A stretch of DNA of 64,000 nt from Dipylidium caninum (Eukaryota; Platyhelminthes; Cestoda; Cyclophyllidea; Dipylidiidae). The notes under the pieces were generated by a model. It did no database searches. It saw nothing but the letters and a program-made list of their open reading frames with translations, and was not told the DNA's origin. Within the stretch, counting starts at the first letter, position 1, and each line of letters begins with the position of its first letter. Made by a program: the position numbers and the translations under genes. The stretch is from contig QEYB01000963.1 of NCBI GenBank assembly GCA_017562135.1, positions 868,001 to 932,000 of the forward strand, given 5' to 3'. Shown here piece by piece: positions 13,240 through 26,700 of the stretch.

Positions 13240-16200
13240 ACTACACGGCCAAGATTTCCATTGAATCGGACATAACTTTCCGGTAAACTTAATTTACGCG
13301 CGTATGAGTTTTTGGATGTTTGTGCCAAAAATAAAAGCAGAGGCAGAAGAAAGCCGCTATTTCACATGACCACACATTTTACCCGAGAATCCGATAGTCG
13401 CGTGTAAATTATTCTCTAGCCTTTACCGTTAGGCAGTAAAATTAGAGTTGCTTAAAATAACCTCGATTCTGTTACACATTAATAGCATTCTTTATTTCCT
13501 ATCAGATGTAGTCATTACCCGCTCTGATCAAACCAGTCTTTTTCACCGGTACTACTCTCAAAGAGGAGATTATTTTTTCCACCGAAGTATAAAAACAATG
13601 AACGAATTAAAGGAGATGGGCTTAGCCTGTTGACTTTGGTCAAGTGGCAATTTTTATCCACCTTTGTGTATGTATGGCAACAATGTGTCACTGTTCAATG
13701 TGGATATCCATCGTCTAGCTCTTCTTCGCCATACCTCAGCAAATGTGCACTGAGGCGTAGTAGAGGGTGGTAGGAGACGGATGGCGGGTTTGGAGTGGGG
13801 CGATGAGAGAGAAATATGACCACTGTGTGGCCACTCGGCAGACAGTTTGAGTGTCGTTTCTCCACAAGACAGTAAATAGGTAAACCGGGTTAGGTGACAT
13901 TTTGCCAATCAACTCCGAACGGAAGGAAAAGTAATCACATGTATGGAGAGGGTGAAGACTTGTCGATTGTGAGGAAACATTGGTGCTCTCACTTACCATT
14001 CGTTCCATTAAAAAGTACACATTATCAATTATAAACATAATCTTTCTACGAGGGGTGGGCATGTATATGTCAGGAAGGAGAGGAGGGTGAAGGCGAAAAT
14101 TGAAATCCCATTTATTATAAAGAAGTCAAAACAGCCAAGTGATTCGCTCATTCCTTTTGCGGTAAGACATTCGTCTTCAATCGCCCCAAAACGTGCCGTG
14201 TGCATTGACCACATGTACGATATGAATAAATCAGAAGTCCTGTGACAAAGAGCCAAACAAATACATCTTTTCACACAATGAAACATAATACTCACATACA
14301 AACACACATGAGGGCGCGGACGGCTCAATGATTTTGCTAAATCCTTACATGCAAATCATACAGTGAGGATGTTAAAAGATCCAAAATCTTGTATTTTTTT
14401 ATTAATTGAACATGTATTCAGAAGGGAATTATCGATGAAAGCTTTGCAATCGGGACCATTCCCTGAGCCTTATTTATCCCTGCTTCCCTTTCCATAAGGT
14501 AAGCAGATGGATGCAAAATTGTACAATAATGCAAATGGAGACCACACATGAGAGAAATAACAAAAGTAGAGCAAAGAGATAATGAATAATGATAGGGAAA
14601 CTAATTAGAAGCCCGTAATTGGTGGTGCTGTTTAACATTTCTACACAAAAAATGTATGAGTTGGATAGCGACCATGCTTCCTAGAATATTATAAAAGTGA
14701 AGACACAATGGTACCAGTAAGAAATGTGAAAAAGCTTGAGGAAAATAACATTGGAAATGAGACCTTTCATCTTCTCTTAAATTTTAATAAGCAGTTTCAA
14801 ATTAGATTATCTCGTGCTGACCAAATTTCTGGTTACTTTGAGAGTTATATTTTACCTAATTAATTCTCCAAAAATTGGTGCGCTCAGGGCTGGATTTTTT
14901 CTATGCATATTTCGCGGTGGTGAGTATCACAGGCCAATGTCCTCGTTTTAGGTTGGTTAATCACAGAAACAAATTGATGACAGCATAAGTCGGGAAAATT
15001 TAAAATAATTAAACAATGTGGATGCCACTTTCTTTGCAAAATTTAATCTTTTCTTCGGTCAAAAGATATTATCACTGATGTAAGTGGTGAGTCTTCTGTA
15101 CTTTGACATATATTTCCCTTCTAATTTCGTTACAAGCTATTTGTCTTGACTCAGGCAGTTGTTACACATTTTCTTGCCGCGAGGTAACCCTGGGCTTTCG
15201 ATTCACTATTAGACCCAACCTATATTCTGTCTTGAACATATCACAACCTCATTAAATTTAATGAAAACTTTCTCTCGACGCACAAAATACTTGAAACAGT
15301 ACGAGTATGGCCTAAGATCCAGGCCATTTGGCCGAAGGGATGACGCGTTCGTGTGCAATAAAATGAAGATCAGACCTTTCGCACGTTAATATTTAACCAG
15401 CGGCTTGCTTCCACTTGTGTCAATTTTATGATGCGAGTTATTTTACCAACTGATAAAGGATCTCCGCTGCACGTCATCCACTTATAAATTTCTCAACACA
15501 TGGGACAAGAACCGAATGTTAATGCGAGGCCATACGAGTACCATTATCGCAAATGTCCTCAGCTGCGTACATCCTCCCATTGTTAATAAAATGACTTCCA
15601 ATGTAGGATTAACCATGAAAATGTGAGGTGATTTTGCAGTCGCCCACCAACACTAACGCCGCTGGAGGGCTTATGCAAAATGCAAAGGATAGCAAACATC
15701 TCCATTTGGCACGTCATTTATGTTCTGCACTTCCACACTTCCTCGCTGAGGCATGTATGAGCTGCTTACATTCAAAAGCAAGAACTATGAATCGTATTTG
15801 ACAAATAAACTAATGTCGTCAAGATGCTCGCTCTGTGTCTCTCTTTCCAACTTCTAACGGCAGAAATTTTCTCCCCATGTGAGACAAACGCTATTGACTT
15901 TTAGACAACACGCATAGGAGAAGGACGTCAAAACGGTAGTTTCTTACCCTCGAGAGTAGCCATTTGTCTTGTTTTAGCGACGCTTACCATTTGTTCTGTC
16001 TTGAAAAGGGACTCTTTCTGCAGTCAAAAAGAGGAAGAGTCGCCACTTGAAGTCCGAAGCTCCCTGGTGACAATTATAGGCTTAATTGATTTTTTTTAAT
16101 TAAAAGTGCGACACATATATGTATTTGCTGGATCAAAGATCAGGCAATGACCCAAAAAGAAGTTGGTTTTGTGTAGTAAGTTGAATAAAAGGTGGCTATT

Positions 16201-16596
16201 CCCCCAATGTCAAGTGGGATGTGTATTCAGTCAAATCAGAACTTGAAGGGCATACAATTTCCTGTTGTTTGTTTTGATTTCTTGGACTGTGGCGTGTTTA
16301 CGCCTCAGTGGTCGTCGTTCAGGGAGTGTCGTCACATCCTCCCTCATGATCTGACCTACTGGTCTGTGATTTGATTGATGGCCTCGAAGGGGAAATGGTG
16401 ACCACGCGAATTCGTGTAAATGACTAACCGGAGTCACCTCAGCTCGATGACTGCGTCGTCACCGATGGGGTTCACAGTTAGGGGACGCCTTGACGAATAG
16501 CACTTAACTCTGCCCCACGGTGAGGGTAATTGAATCTGGCGTAGAACCGACGCCAAGACTGTTACGTACGAAGCAAATGCTGCAAATCGGAGGTTA

Positions 16597-16621
16597 AAAC
16601 ACTCAAAAAGAGTGTTTTTTT
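16597..16621 (+). other. Perfect short hairpin followed by T-run
   Basis: AAAACACTC is followed by AAAAA and then GAGTGTTTT with extra T residues. This is a 9-base-pair stem with a 5-base loop. It resembles the end of a small RNA transcript, but no promoter or RNA family could be recognised upstream. Confidence 0.4.
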
Positions 16622-17708
16622 CGTTCTGGCGCCGACAGGTAATTTAAAGAAGGAGAGTCATCGTGGGTTAAGCTGACTGGGAGGAGTTGAAACGGTTTAA
16701 AATCTGCGTCTCGGAGTAATTTTTTGGCTCAAGAAAATTGAAAACAGTTCAATTAACTTCCATTTTAAGCGGACATCTTATAGAAATAGAAGATAAAACT
16801 GATCTATCTAGCCATTAAGGCGTTACAAGTCGATTGTATAGCGCTATAAACGGGGACAGCATTGCATTGTTTACTTAAATGATTTATACCAGTTGTTTGT
16901 TTAAAACACTCCAAGGAATGAGTGAACACGCTGTGGAAATTCCTGTTCACAAAGGGAAATGTAATAGACAATTTTTTACAGTCTTTTTTCGACTTGAGGG
17001 ATAAATTAAAACAGGAAGTTGTGGGCTGTGTGAGCTTAACCGTCAGCAGGAGTGTCAAGAGTTTGCATCTGGTTAAAATCGTCCCTCGGTTTTACCTGTG
17101 GGCGTAAAGCCGCCTACACCAAAGACTTCTAATAATCGTAATATTTTTGTATTTAAGTTAGGTGAAAGAGTCGGGAGAGAAAACTTCTAATACGTGAAAG
17201 GAAGCGGATTGTCAATGATAGGCGGCATTCATGCCCGCATGCACACAGACACACAAACAGTTTTGTTCCACAGGTCTGAAATTATTTGTGTATAAATTCC
17301 CGCCCTACTTCTTTGTTTAAGCCATTTTTCTCAAGACTTAACTACACAAAAGGCGACAAGACGGCGTAGGAGATTGCATATGAAAGTGCAAGTTCAGTAG
17401 ATGCAGTTAACTCGTGTGTAGATTAGGTTGAGAGTGGATTAAACCGCATTCCCTACCCCCCCCCCCCTCTCACCCTCTCGCCCTCCTTTACCTCCCCGAT
17501 CGTCTACTTTCCCCGAAGTAATGGCTTAGTCCCTCTGTCACGCTAGCGTCATTTGTGGGGATCTCGCATTACCACTGATTAGGGGAAAATGCTTCGCAAA
17601 AATGGCATTGGCTGTCCGAGGAAATGTAGAAGAGTCCATAACCTCACAGAGGTTTATCTGCGATTCCTTTGAACAATTTACCCTTTGTACTGTCATCACG
17701 CCTGTAGG

Positions 17709-17800
17709 CGGAAGAGGAGGAGGAAGAGGAAGAGGGAAGAGGAAGAGGAGAGGAGGAGGAGGAGGAGGAGGAGGAGGAGGAGGAGGAGGAGAGGGGAAGG
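17709..17800 (+). repeat. GGA/GAA purine microsatellite
   Basis: About 90 bases of almost pure purine, moving from mixed GGA/AGA triplets into a clean run of GGA triplets. The poly-Gly/poly-Leu open frames over it are products of the repeat and not genes. Confidence 0.9.
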
Positions 17801-18307
17801 CTGAGGCGTTGAGGGTGGGCGAAAATGCAGTGATATGAGCATCGGTAGCAGAGCGAAAATTAAGTCCAGTAGATTAAACAGAAATGGACATAATTTCGTG
17901 CCACGGTTAATCAAGAAGTAAACTTCATAACACTCTAGTTACAGGAATGTTGCAAATGGGTTAAAAATATTATTTGATTTACTAAGTCAGAGTGTAATGT
18001 GACATGTGGAAAGAATCATTATTGCCAGAAGGACGTAAAAGGCTGGACGGATTAAAGTCATAACGAAATATACGTCTGGAATGGGAGCCTCTCACCTCCA
18101 CGTACCGCCTATTCTGACACCTGAAAGGATGAGAGAGGCACCACCACTGCAAGTTTGAACAGAAAAAACTGCTGTTTAACATCTTCTCTCCGCCAACTCC
18201 TATTCTTTCAACTGCCCCGCAAAAGGCAGACCCGTTTAACGAGTACTTCAGGAGCTCAAGGAAACGTATTGGTCGTCGTCAGAAAGCACAGTACGCCAGG
18301 AAAGGGA

Positions 18308-18750
18308 ATCCATGGAGACAGGTTGCACTCCACAAGAAAGATTCGGAGGCGCCAATCTGTTGAATAATCTTCGCTTCTGTCACATGGACAGTTGCAGCTG
18401 GCTGGAACGTTCTCCGGGTCGCGGGACGAGCGGAGGCAAAGTGACTGTCACTTGAAGGTGTAAGGCTGCTTCCCATTCCACGACAGATTGTCTTACGTGG
18501 TTTCGTTGCCAATCTCGCCAACATCTTCATCCTTACCTCCTGCCTCCTGCCTCTCCCTTTCTCCTCCTCCTCTTCTTTCCTCAGAGGAGAGGATGAAGCT
18601 GATGGTACAATTTACACAGCAGTTGGATACACCAGAGAACCCGACATGTTTCATTGAGTGACTGCAGGCGGAATGTAATCTGACAACGACAAGTATTTGA
18701 GTTTATTATCGTCCCGCCTCAGCGCTTCTGTTACATTAACAAAGACCTTT
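18308..18750 (+). repeat. Dispersed repeat, copy A
   Basis: Similar in order and orientation to 36100-36615. Shared blocks include CACATGGACRGTTGCAG, a CAACATCTTCATCC block, a TCC-rich tract, TTTCATTGAGTGACT, TGACAACGACAAGTAYTTGA and CGCCTCAGCGC. The copies differ by substitutions and several indels, so they are old. The family is unknown and no coding frame is shared. Confidence 0.7.
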
Positions 18751-20786
18751 TCGGTTTTCTGTGTCCGCAATGCGAAAGAAGTGAGGATGATATATAAAAG
18801 ATTCGACTGTACCCAACCAATTCTTGTCTTCACCAGGAGTAGAATTGTTTAGTGTAGTCTGATACTATTGGCATGAGGCACACCAGTCTCGGGGATTTTT
18901 TTTAACAGCGCCTACTGCCCTTGGGTACAGTGCAGCCTCATCGGGTTTGTATCACTTTCAAGGACCACCTTTTGTCTTTTCTGGCCTTTCAATGTTACGT
19001 CGTACTCGCGCTTTTATTAAAACGCTACGAAGACGCCTCCGGTGCGCCGGTCCTACTGACCCTAAGAGATTAGCGAAAATTTTTATCTATTTTAATAAAT
19101 TTGGGAAGTGGAGGTTCTGTGGTTCAGCGCTCTCAGCATTTTCGAGATTTTTAGTAAATTCGCCTTTTCAAGGGAGAGATTGCGAGCGTGATTGTTAAAC
19201 ACATCGATTTATCTTCTCACGGAGGTAGAAATCACTTTTTGTTTTAGTGAATCATGTAATGGTGAGCGCACTTACCCACCATTCTCTTCTCAGCTCTCAA
19301 GTTAGAGGATTTGACTTCTAACCGCCTAAACTAAGTGGTTTGTGGTAAGATGATTTTGGGTTTTAGTGGAAAACAACGAAATTTTCCCCACTGTGGGCTT
19401 TTTTAGTCGTGGTTTGCCCTGGAACGCGTGCACGCCTGTCCTTCACCACTCTACCCAGGGGATGATTGATGATTGTTACCTCTTTATAATCCGCCGCCCA
19501 AATCAAACGCATGTACAATGAGGGAGTGAATGATCAAGCCCCAAATCATTACACGGCGAGTGATTTGAGGCGGGGTACAAGGCGACTCTATCCAAAGGGA
19601 ATATTATTCCCCAACTCAAAATTATATAGTCCCCATTTATTCACATTTTTCCTCCTACAAAAGTACAATCTCTGTGTATGGGATGTCTGCATCAGTCGAA
19701 TGCCGGTCCACGTGTCAGATCTAATTACACAAAAATGGTTGCGTCACCATTAAATATGTGAAATCCTCGAGATTCCTTTTTGCAAGCTGTCACGAATTAC
19801 CACTTTTTTTCTTTTACAAATGCATTTTGGCACCTATAGAGAGGAGTGGTCTCTGGGGAAAATGTCATTTGATGAGGACGCCTCTACTTCATAAAAAAAC
19901 CTGTCAGATTTAATGTGGACTATAATTCATATAAAGAATGAAGAATGTCTATAAATTCAAAGTGAAGCTCGACTTAGAGCCCAATAGCCACTGCGGTTTA
20001 AGTGGCGCGGTTCTACCATGTCGGTTTATAGGTAGCGTCTCACTATAGCGATTTTCATTACATGTTTACAAATGTCTGAAAATTTTAATTAATACTGCTT
20101 TTTTTCATTTAAACAATTTGTCTGAGGAGGCAACGCATTATAGTGTAGACAATATTTTAATTATTTCTGCTCCGATTGTAGGCCTATATTGAACTATTTT
20201 GCCACAATGTAATATGAGTTGTAATCCCCCAATTATTTGTAAATCAAACTTATGTGGTTTAACTTTACTTCATACTGTAACAGCCGCAGCGAGTTTGTTA
20301 TTCACAGCCACTAAAGTCCTATAGATCAGTATGTTATGTGACGGCAAAGCCAGTCTACCCTTTTCTAAGTAAACTGGTGTCTTAATTAAAAGAGGAGGGA
20401 AAACTGTAAAAGGAGCAAAGGAGTTACGAAGAGATCACGGGGTAACTTATCCAATCAATGCCGCTATCCTCATGCTAAATCATTTACAGACTGACCGCAA
20501 TGCGGCATTTTATGGCATGGGCATGTTTACAGTTGATTGAGAGAGTCGGGAAAGTTAGTCGGCACGGGGCCAACCAGCATGCGCTCGGAGATGTGTAGAA
20601 GAAGTGCACGGAAGAGGAAGGGTGCCTTTAGAGCACATCACAAAATTGGATTTCGATCCGTATACATACACTATTTATAGTGGAGAATGCCACTACAGTT
20701 ACCGTGTATCTACAAGAAGGTAAGTTTACGCAATTTGGGGGAAGGCCAGGTTGGAGTGGGATGGATTGGAATAAATGCAATTATGA
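18751..20786. other. Region downstream of the KIDINS220-like gene
   Basis: No recognisable gene. The first few hundred bases below 20787 should carry the 3' UTR of the KIDINS220-like transcript on the minus strand. Confidence 0.45.
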
Positions 20787-23700
20787 CTAACTACTCGTCA
20801 TAGCCTCGATGTCTGAAAGATCAGGGGAGGAGATTTTTCGAGGTGAACGTGTCGTCCACGGACTCACACCAGCGGGGCTTCTACCTGATTGACCTTTCTC
20901 ATAGAGAAAGTAGTCACACGTACAACCTTCAGCACTTTTCTGACTGCATCGACTGATAGAATTGCCCCGACTGGATGTATGTGGTGTCGGACGATTGGAG
21001 GATCGGCTGGACCTTGCTGACTTCCTTCTCTGTCGACGCTCTCTGTAACTATGCGGACAGTTGGATGGACACTGACGACGGTACACGTGCCTTTGTTGGC
21101 TATTACATTCACCACTGGAGTATTCACTCGGAAAATCGTAGGTACCATCTTTGGAGACACTGGAGGACTCAGAGGAGTACCCCTCACCCGGCTTTGGAGG
21201 CTGTTGCGACGTGTTAGTCTCACCTACGCAAGGCAGAGTTGGACACCATACGGGGATGATGCCACTAGAATCGGGAGTTCTAGATATATAGGCTGGGACT
21301 ATTTGAACAACATGATCCGGAGCACCTGAAGGGGATTGGTACACCGAGGGGGGTACTGGCTTTTCAACCTTCCTTGTATTTTGGTCAACATGTCTCTCCC
21401 CACCCCTTGACGAGGCTTGTCGTCCTTGCGACCGTCTAGATGTACTCGTAGAGCAGAGATCATGTGTGGATTTACTAAGTCGATTAGTGGATTCAATCCA
21501 GGCGGCATTGGAAAGACTGGTGGCTTGATGTCCTGTTGACACCTTACCTCCATGTTGATACCTCGAATTACCATTTAAAGAGTCCGGTTTAGCATCACGA
21601 CGCCATGCAAGTTCCAGTTCGTCTGTTCCACTGCCGAAGGAGAAGTCACTAGTAGTACGGTCGGTGTTTTGACGAGTATTGCCCACATTGCTTTCAATGG
21701 GTACCTGTTGAACTAGTACAGGCACATCAAATATATTCTTGCTCCGAGGTTGGGATTGTTCATTGCATAAGACGAAAGGAGATGGAGAAACAAGGACTTG
21801 GGAGTAGGGATAGGTCGAAGGGATAGCTAAAGATCCGTGAGAGAATTTGACATCACCCGTGTAACTACCTGTCTGACTATTCCTCGATCGATCAGCCAAA
21901 CTGGCCTCAACTCCACGGAGGTACATAATGAATGTGTGGAAGAGTTGCCAATCCCCGAAACTCATTTGTAATTCAGTGCGGAGTTTGGTGAGATCGCAGA
22001 CTGATAAGACTTGACCGTTGATGTTCTGATGCCGAACGCGCATCTGGTAGGCAGAACAATTGCTCGAGGGCAGATCAGAGATTGCAGATAGGAGCATACA
22101 GACGTCATCTACATCCATCTTGCTCAATTCAATCATCGGAATTTTGCACTGAAAATTCAATAGAAAAAGATACAGTGGACTCGATCCTCCACCCTGTCGC
22201 ATCGAATGCTTCTGATTACTTGACACCAACACTCGTACAGACTAGGACGAGGCTAGAATTAAAGAAAGGCCTTAAAAGACCTATTTATTCATTTTCTATG
22301 ACCCTTGAATATATCAAAAATCGTGTCGTAAAGGATGGCGTTGCCCCTCTTCTTCTCGCTTAATGTCTTCCAAAGCGAAAAAAGGTTTGGCGACAAAGGA
22401 AGGTATGAATACATTTTTCAACCGAAATGTTGTGTCTATCTCCTCTCTGATTATAGAACCAGAGAAAAATAATGAGGGAGTTAAAGAGGAGGACTCAAAC
22501 AAAGCTTTATTTGAATAATAAGGATTAACGAATCTAATTACTATCAAAATATAAACGAAATCCCGAAGAAATAAACTTCTATAGAATTTTTCTGAGATTT
22601 GACGGGCAAATTATCATTAGCATTCCTCAGAGAGTCGACCTAACTATATTTGCACCAATAACAAGAGATGAACAGATTTTTCGATACAAGCAATGTGAAT
22701 TAAAGCTCGGACACAATAGGATATGACGATGAGATGAGGAGGAATGAAAACAATATTTTTGTCAGACACTTAAGATGGCATCCGCGAGACTTCGTGAGCA
22801 TGAACAGTAGGGTGGAATACGGGAGAGGGACGGCATTTTGCTCCTGTTGAGGCGTAGTAGGATTCCCCTAATACTCCTCAACCTAGTATTTTGAAGTCTT
22901 CACAGAACTCTGCTGTGTTCTTAACTGAGTCAGTCCTCCACATAGGATTTAAAAATTGTGCAAATTTTCACGGCAATGTCGAGAGGTAAAGGCTTATAAC
23001 CATATCTCTCTTTCACTCACTTTCGTGAAGAGAAATAGTGTCATACTAGATGATAAAATCACTTAACAGCTGAACACCGAAAATGGGACTGATGTGGAAG
23101 GCGGTCAAAGTGAAAATATTTTCTCAAAACAATATATCATGTGAATTGGGGTCCATCTGAAGGATAAATATTTCTTTGGAGAGTATCTTCAGGCTACATT
23201 ACGTTAATAGTAAAGTTTATATAATTTGTATTAACCTTCCACCCTGCACCAGATTGTTGTTAGCACCGGAGATATTTAGTTCGTCTGGTTTTGTTCTCAT
23301 AGCTTTTAGACATTTATCGTAAAATCACCGGTTTTTCCTTTATTTCGCTCACCTTAAGTCGTATAGGACAAGGTGAAACAATAGGGAAGTTGAAGGGGTT
23401 GGCGAAACAGAGTCCCTTCTCAAGAGGTTCCGAGTCTATTGACACGGGGAGAGGAGATCGCGTGTCACCAGACGAGTCATTGTTCTGTCCTCCTTCTCCC
23501 CCTCCTCCACCACCCGTTCCTCTCGGTCGATCAGTGAAATCTGTCTCCAGGCAATGAGGCAACGTGTCAAACGATCTAGGCGATGGAGACGTCACGTAAA
23601 ACTCGCGTCGCTTCTCTCGGGGCCTCCCGTCACTTTGAACACCATCGGAATTTGAACGGGTGTGTTCCACATCCGCGCCATGATCATTTGTTCGAGCCGC

Positions 23701-26700
23701 CCCGTAATAGTAATTGCGTATTTCTGAGAAGGGAAGTGAAAAAAATTATGTGATCATGCAAGAGTCAGTACAACCAGTGTGAAAGGATGATTTTTATCCT
23801 CCTTTCATCGATATCGGAGTTGCGATAGGTTTAATCGGTGTTCTTTGCAAATACAGGCACATAAACAATTATTCCTGCGCTTGTTAGTCCGCAACAGTTA
23901 GGGACAATAGGACTTCCAGTCCACTGCACTGAAGAAGGAGAAAAATTTTTCGTTCATAGTAGGAAGTGGAAATAAATGTTGGTTACACATTTTGCGGTTT
24001 CTATTACTCCATATAAAAGACCTCAATCAAATTCTCCTTTAAATTGGGACCTCATTCAACTGGAAAAGTTGTAACGAAAATTTGTACGTTTATTATTTAC
24101 TATTGAAACCTTGAAAAAAATTACAGTGTTAGCGTATGGAATAACTTCCATCTATGTATTGTTTTAGTAACTCAGTACGCAGAAGCAGTTTCATACTTTG
24201 ACGGCCTGATATTTCAAATTGGAAACTTTGTGGACACCAAAGTCGGGTATAATTGTTCTTCTCTTACTTAGGACCATATTCGTGATCCTGAACCTTTACC
24301 GTGGTGGTTTTAAAAATTTTACAGCATTTGGGTCCTTCGAGAAACACGTTATTCTAAGTGTTGTGTACGAAGCTCTCAAGTGTAAAGCAGACGAAGATAC
24401 CTACTGCTGACCTAATTGGGCTTCTGTTCAACATGTGGGACCTTTATGTCCGAGTAATTACGCCATTTGTGACATGTAACTTTGCCTAGGTAATTGATAA
24501 TGCTTGAAACTATTACTTCAGGTCTACCTTCGGATAGGCCTAAATGTTTTACTCGAGAAAAAAAAATTGGACAAAGCTCGCATTAAAGGGAAATATCATG
24601 ATACTCACCTCGAATACACACTCGAAAGACGGGATTTACGAAGAGGCTATTGTCTACTAGGTGACGTAGATCAAGAAGAGAGTAGTGGCATTCGACCTTA
24701 TTTTGAATGAAGTTGAGCAATTTGGCGGGATCTCGATCGTCGGCCGAGAGAATTGAACTCACAGGTGGTAGCGCGGAAACCTCCTCCAGTGTCTTTAAGG
24801 AAACCCAATGATACTTAAATAAGGCATATTCCCAGTCATTTGTCTTGGTGTTTACAACCTGATGGAAATTGACACTTTCACTTAGCCAATGGGTATTCAC
24901 TCGGGAGCACAAAAAACACATAATTCTTCCAAAATTTTCCTTAAAATGCTAATTACTCATTGGTAAATTCACCATCGCATGTTTTCTTGCCATCCATTGA
25001 CAGTGACTACATTAATTGAATTGTCAAAAAGCATGAACAGAAGGGGGATATTGAGAAAGCAAGAAGTCATACCAAGTCTTTGAGAGTGAAGTATGAGGGT
25101 AAGGTTAGGTCAAAAAAGGAAACGCTTCCCTTTAATTTCTTCCCTTTCCTTCCTACCCCTCTCATCGGAGGAACGTTCGGAGTTGTTTACGGGATTGCGA
25201 GGGTGGTGGATAGGTCAAATTTAAATAAGCATTTTTTATGCACACGCGGTTGATTATGTATTAATTTCCAACATGACATAACAGTGGGGAGGAGGGTATA
25301 CAAGAGTTAAAAATTTACTTTAAATTGCCACGACTTAGTGTACGAGTCACTTGACTTCTTGTCTATTTTACGTATTTTTTTCTGGCTACATATCTTGGGT
25401 TAGTTAATTGATAGATGAGAGAGAAATGATGAGGGAATGGGGGAGAAATAAGATACCCCTTACGCGTGCAATTAGCCCAGAAAGTGCGCTGGTGTGTCCA
25501 GACATGGGGGAAGGAACGCTTGTCTGAAGTGTCCCCTTGGCGGTTGAGACATTATGCGGGTCTTCCTCCAGCAGGACCATCAGCCAGGCCATGTGAAATG
25601 GCCAATGCTGTGTTAGGTAGATCCAGTTAACCAATTGCTTAATTGATATATTCGTGGCACTTAATTTAATCAGACGACCTAAAGAAGGAAAGGGGAAGAA
25701 AAATATATAAATGTTAGCAAAACAGTAAAAGTTTCCCGCGCCCGAAGCACTTTCTTGGGACAAGCATCACTGAGGACATGAGCGTGTGAATAATGCACAA
25801 CAGTGTTGGCTGTCATAAACCCAAAAAAAATTATTGTCCCTATAATTTCAAGTTGCTAATCCCTCGCCACGACACTTTCCCCCCATAATGCCCTTGCGCC
25901 ATCGATTGTCTGTCTCTCTTGCATGCATTGTCCAGCACCGCAAAGCATTGCGATATTTGTATTTGGAGAGACTGAAAAACCAACCATTTTGCATGTGTGC
26001 CCACGCGCTGAGTACGTGGCCGATGGGAGAGACGAATGTGGCGAGATCAAGAGGAGGAAGGTTGGGGTGGAGGAGGAGATTCATCCTACCAGTGGGCACA
26101 ATTGCATGATGGCGATTAGTATGTGGTAGGACAGCCACCTCGGAACCTTGGCGAGCTAACGCGTGCAAGGTGGTGATAAGCATCTTCGAGTGACTAACCT
26201 CACCTCGGTAATTTCCTCTGCCCGCACCCCGGCGTGCATGAGCCCTTTCATCAGAGAGCCCGAGAAAATAATCTCACCCTAAAACTCTCAACAGGTAGAT
26301 GAAGACTACGAGGGATGGCAAGAAGGTAACCAAGACCAACGGTCCTTCTTCACCCCACTCCAACTTAAAAGAGGTGCCTTTTTGAATCCTCTAAAATAAA
26401 GTACTCTCTCGTGACTTTAATTTAGTAAATTTGATGTAAGTACAGTTGTTTTACACGTTTTTAACTGTGGACAAACGTGATCATTTCCTGAGTTTAAATT
26501 TGGTTCATTTGGAAAAAACCATTACTAAGTGATCAAGCATTTCCAGATGGGACCGTAGTAGAAGATACAATTTTTTCCTCATTAAATTAAGCGATTCCAT
26601 GGTCCCAGTTAAAGTGATAGCAATGAAGAAAGGGTCAAGTTGAAAGTGTCGACGTCAACTAAGACGCCTACTTGTAAAGGCAGTCTCCGCCACGAGAGTC

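Larger units (their letters stand above)
13240..18307. other. Intergenic stretch, no recognised gene
   Basis: AT-rich DNA with no open frame that resembles a known family. It holds a short hairpin followed by T residues (16597-16621), a C-run near 17455-17468 and a purine microsatellite (17709-17800). Confidence 0.5.

Noticed and set aside
17602..17914. Poly-Gly and poly-Leu open frames
   Set aside because: They are translations of the GGA microsatellite.
20864..21574. Several open frames overlapping the last KIDINS220-like exon
   Set aside because: They are other-frame shadows of the 1362-base terminal exon, which carries the SAM-like domain.
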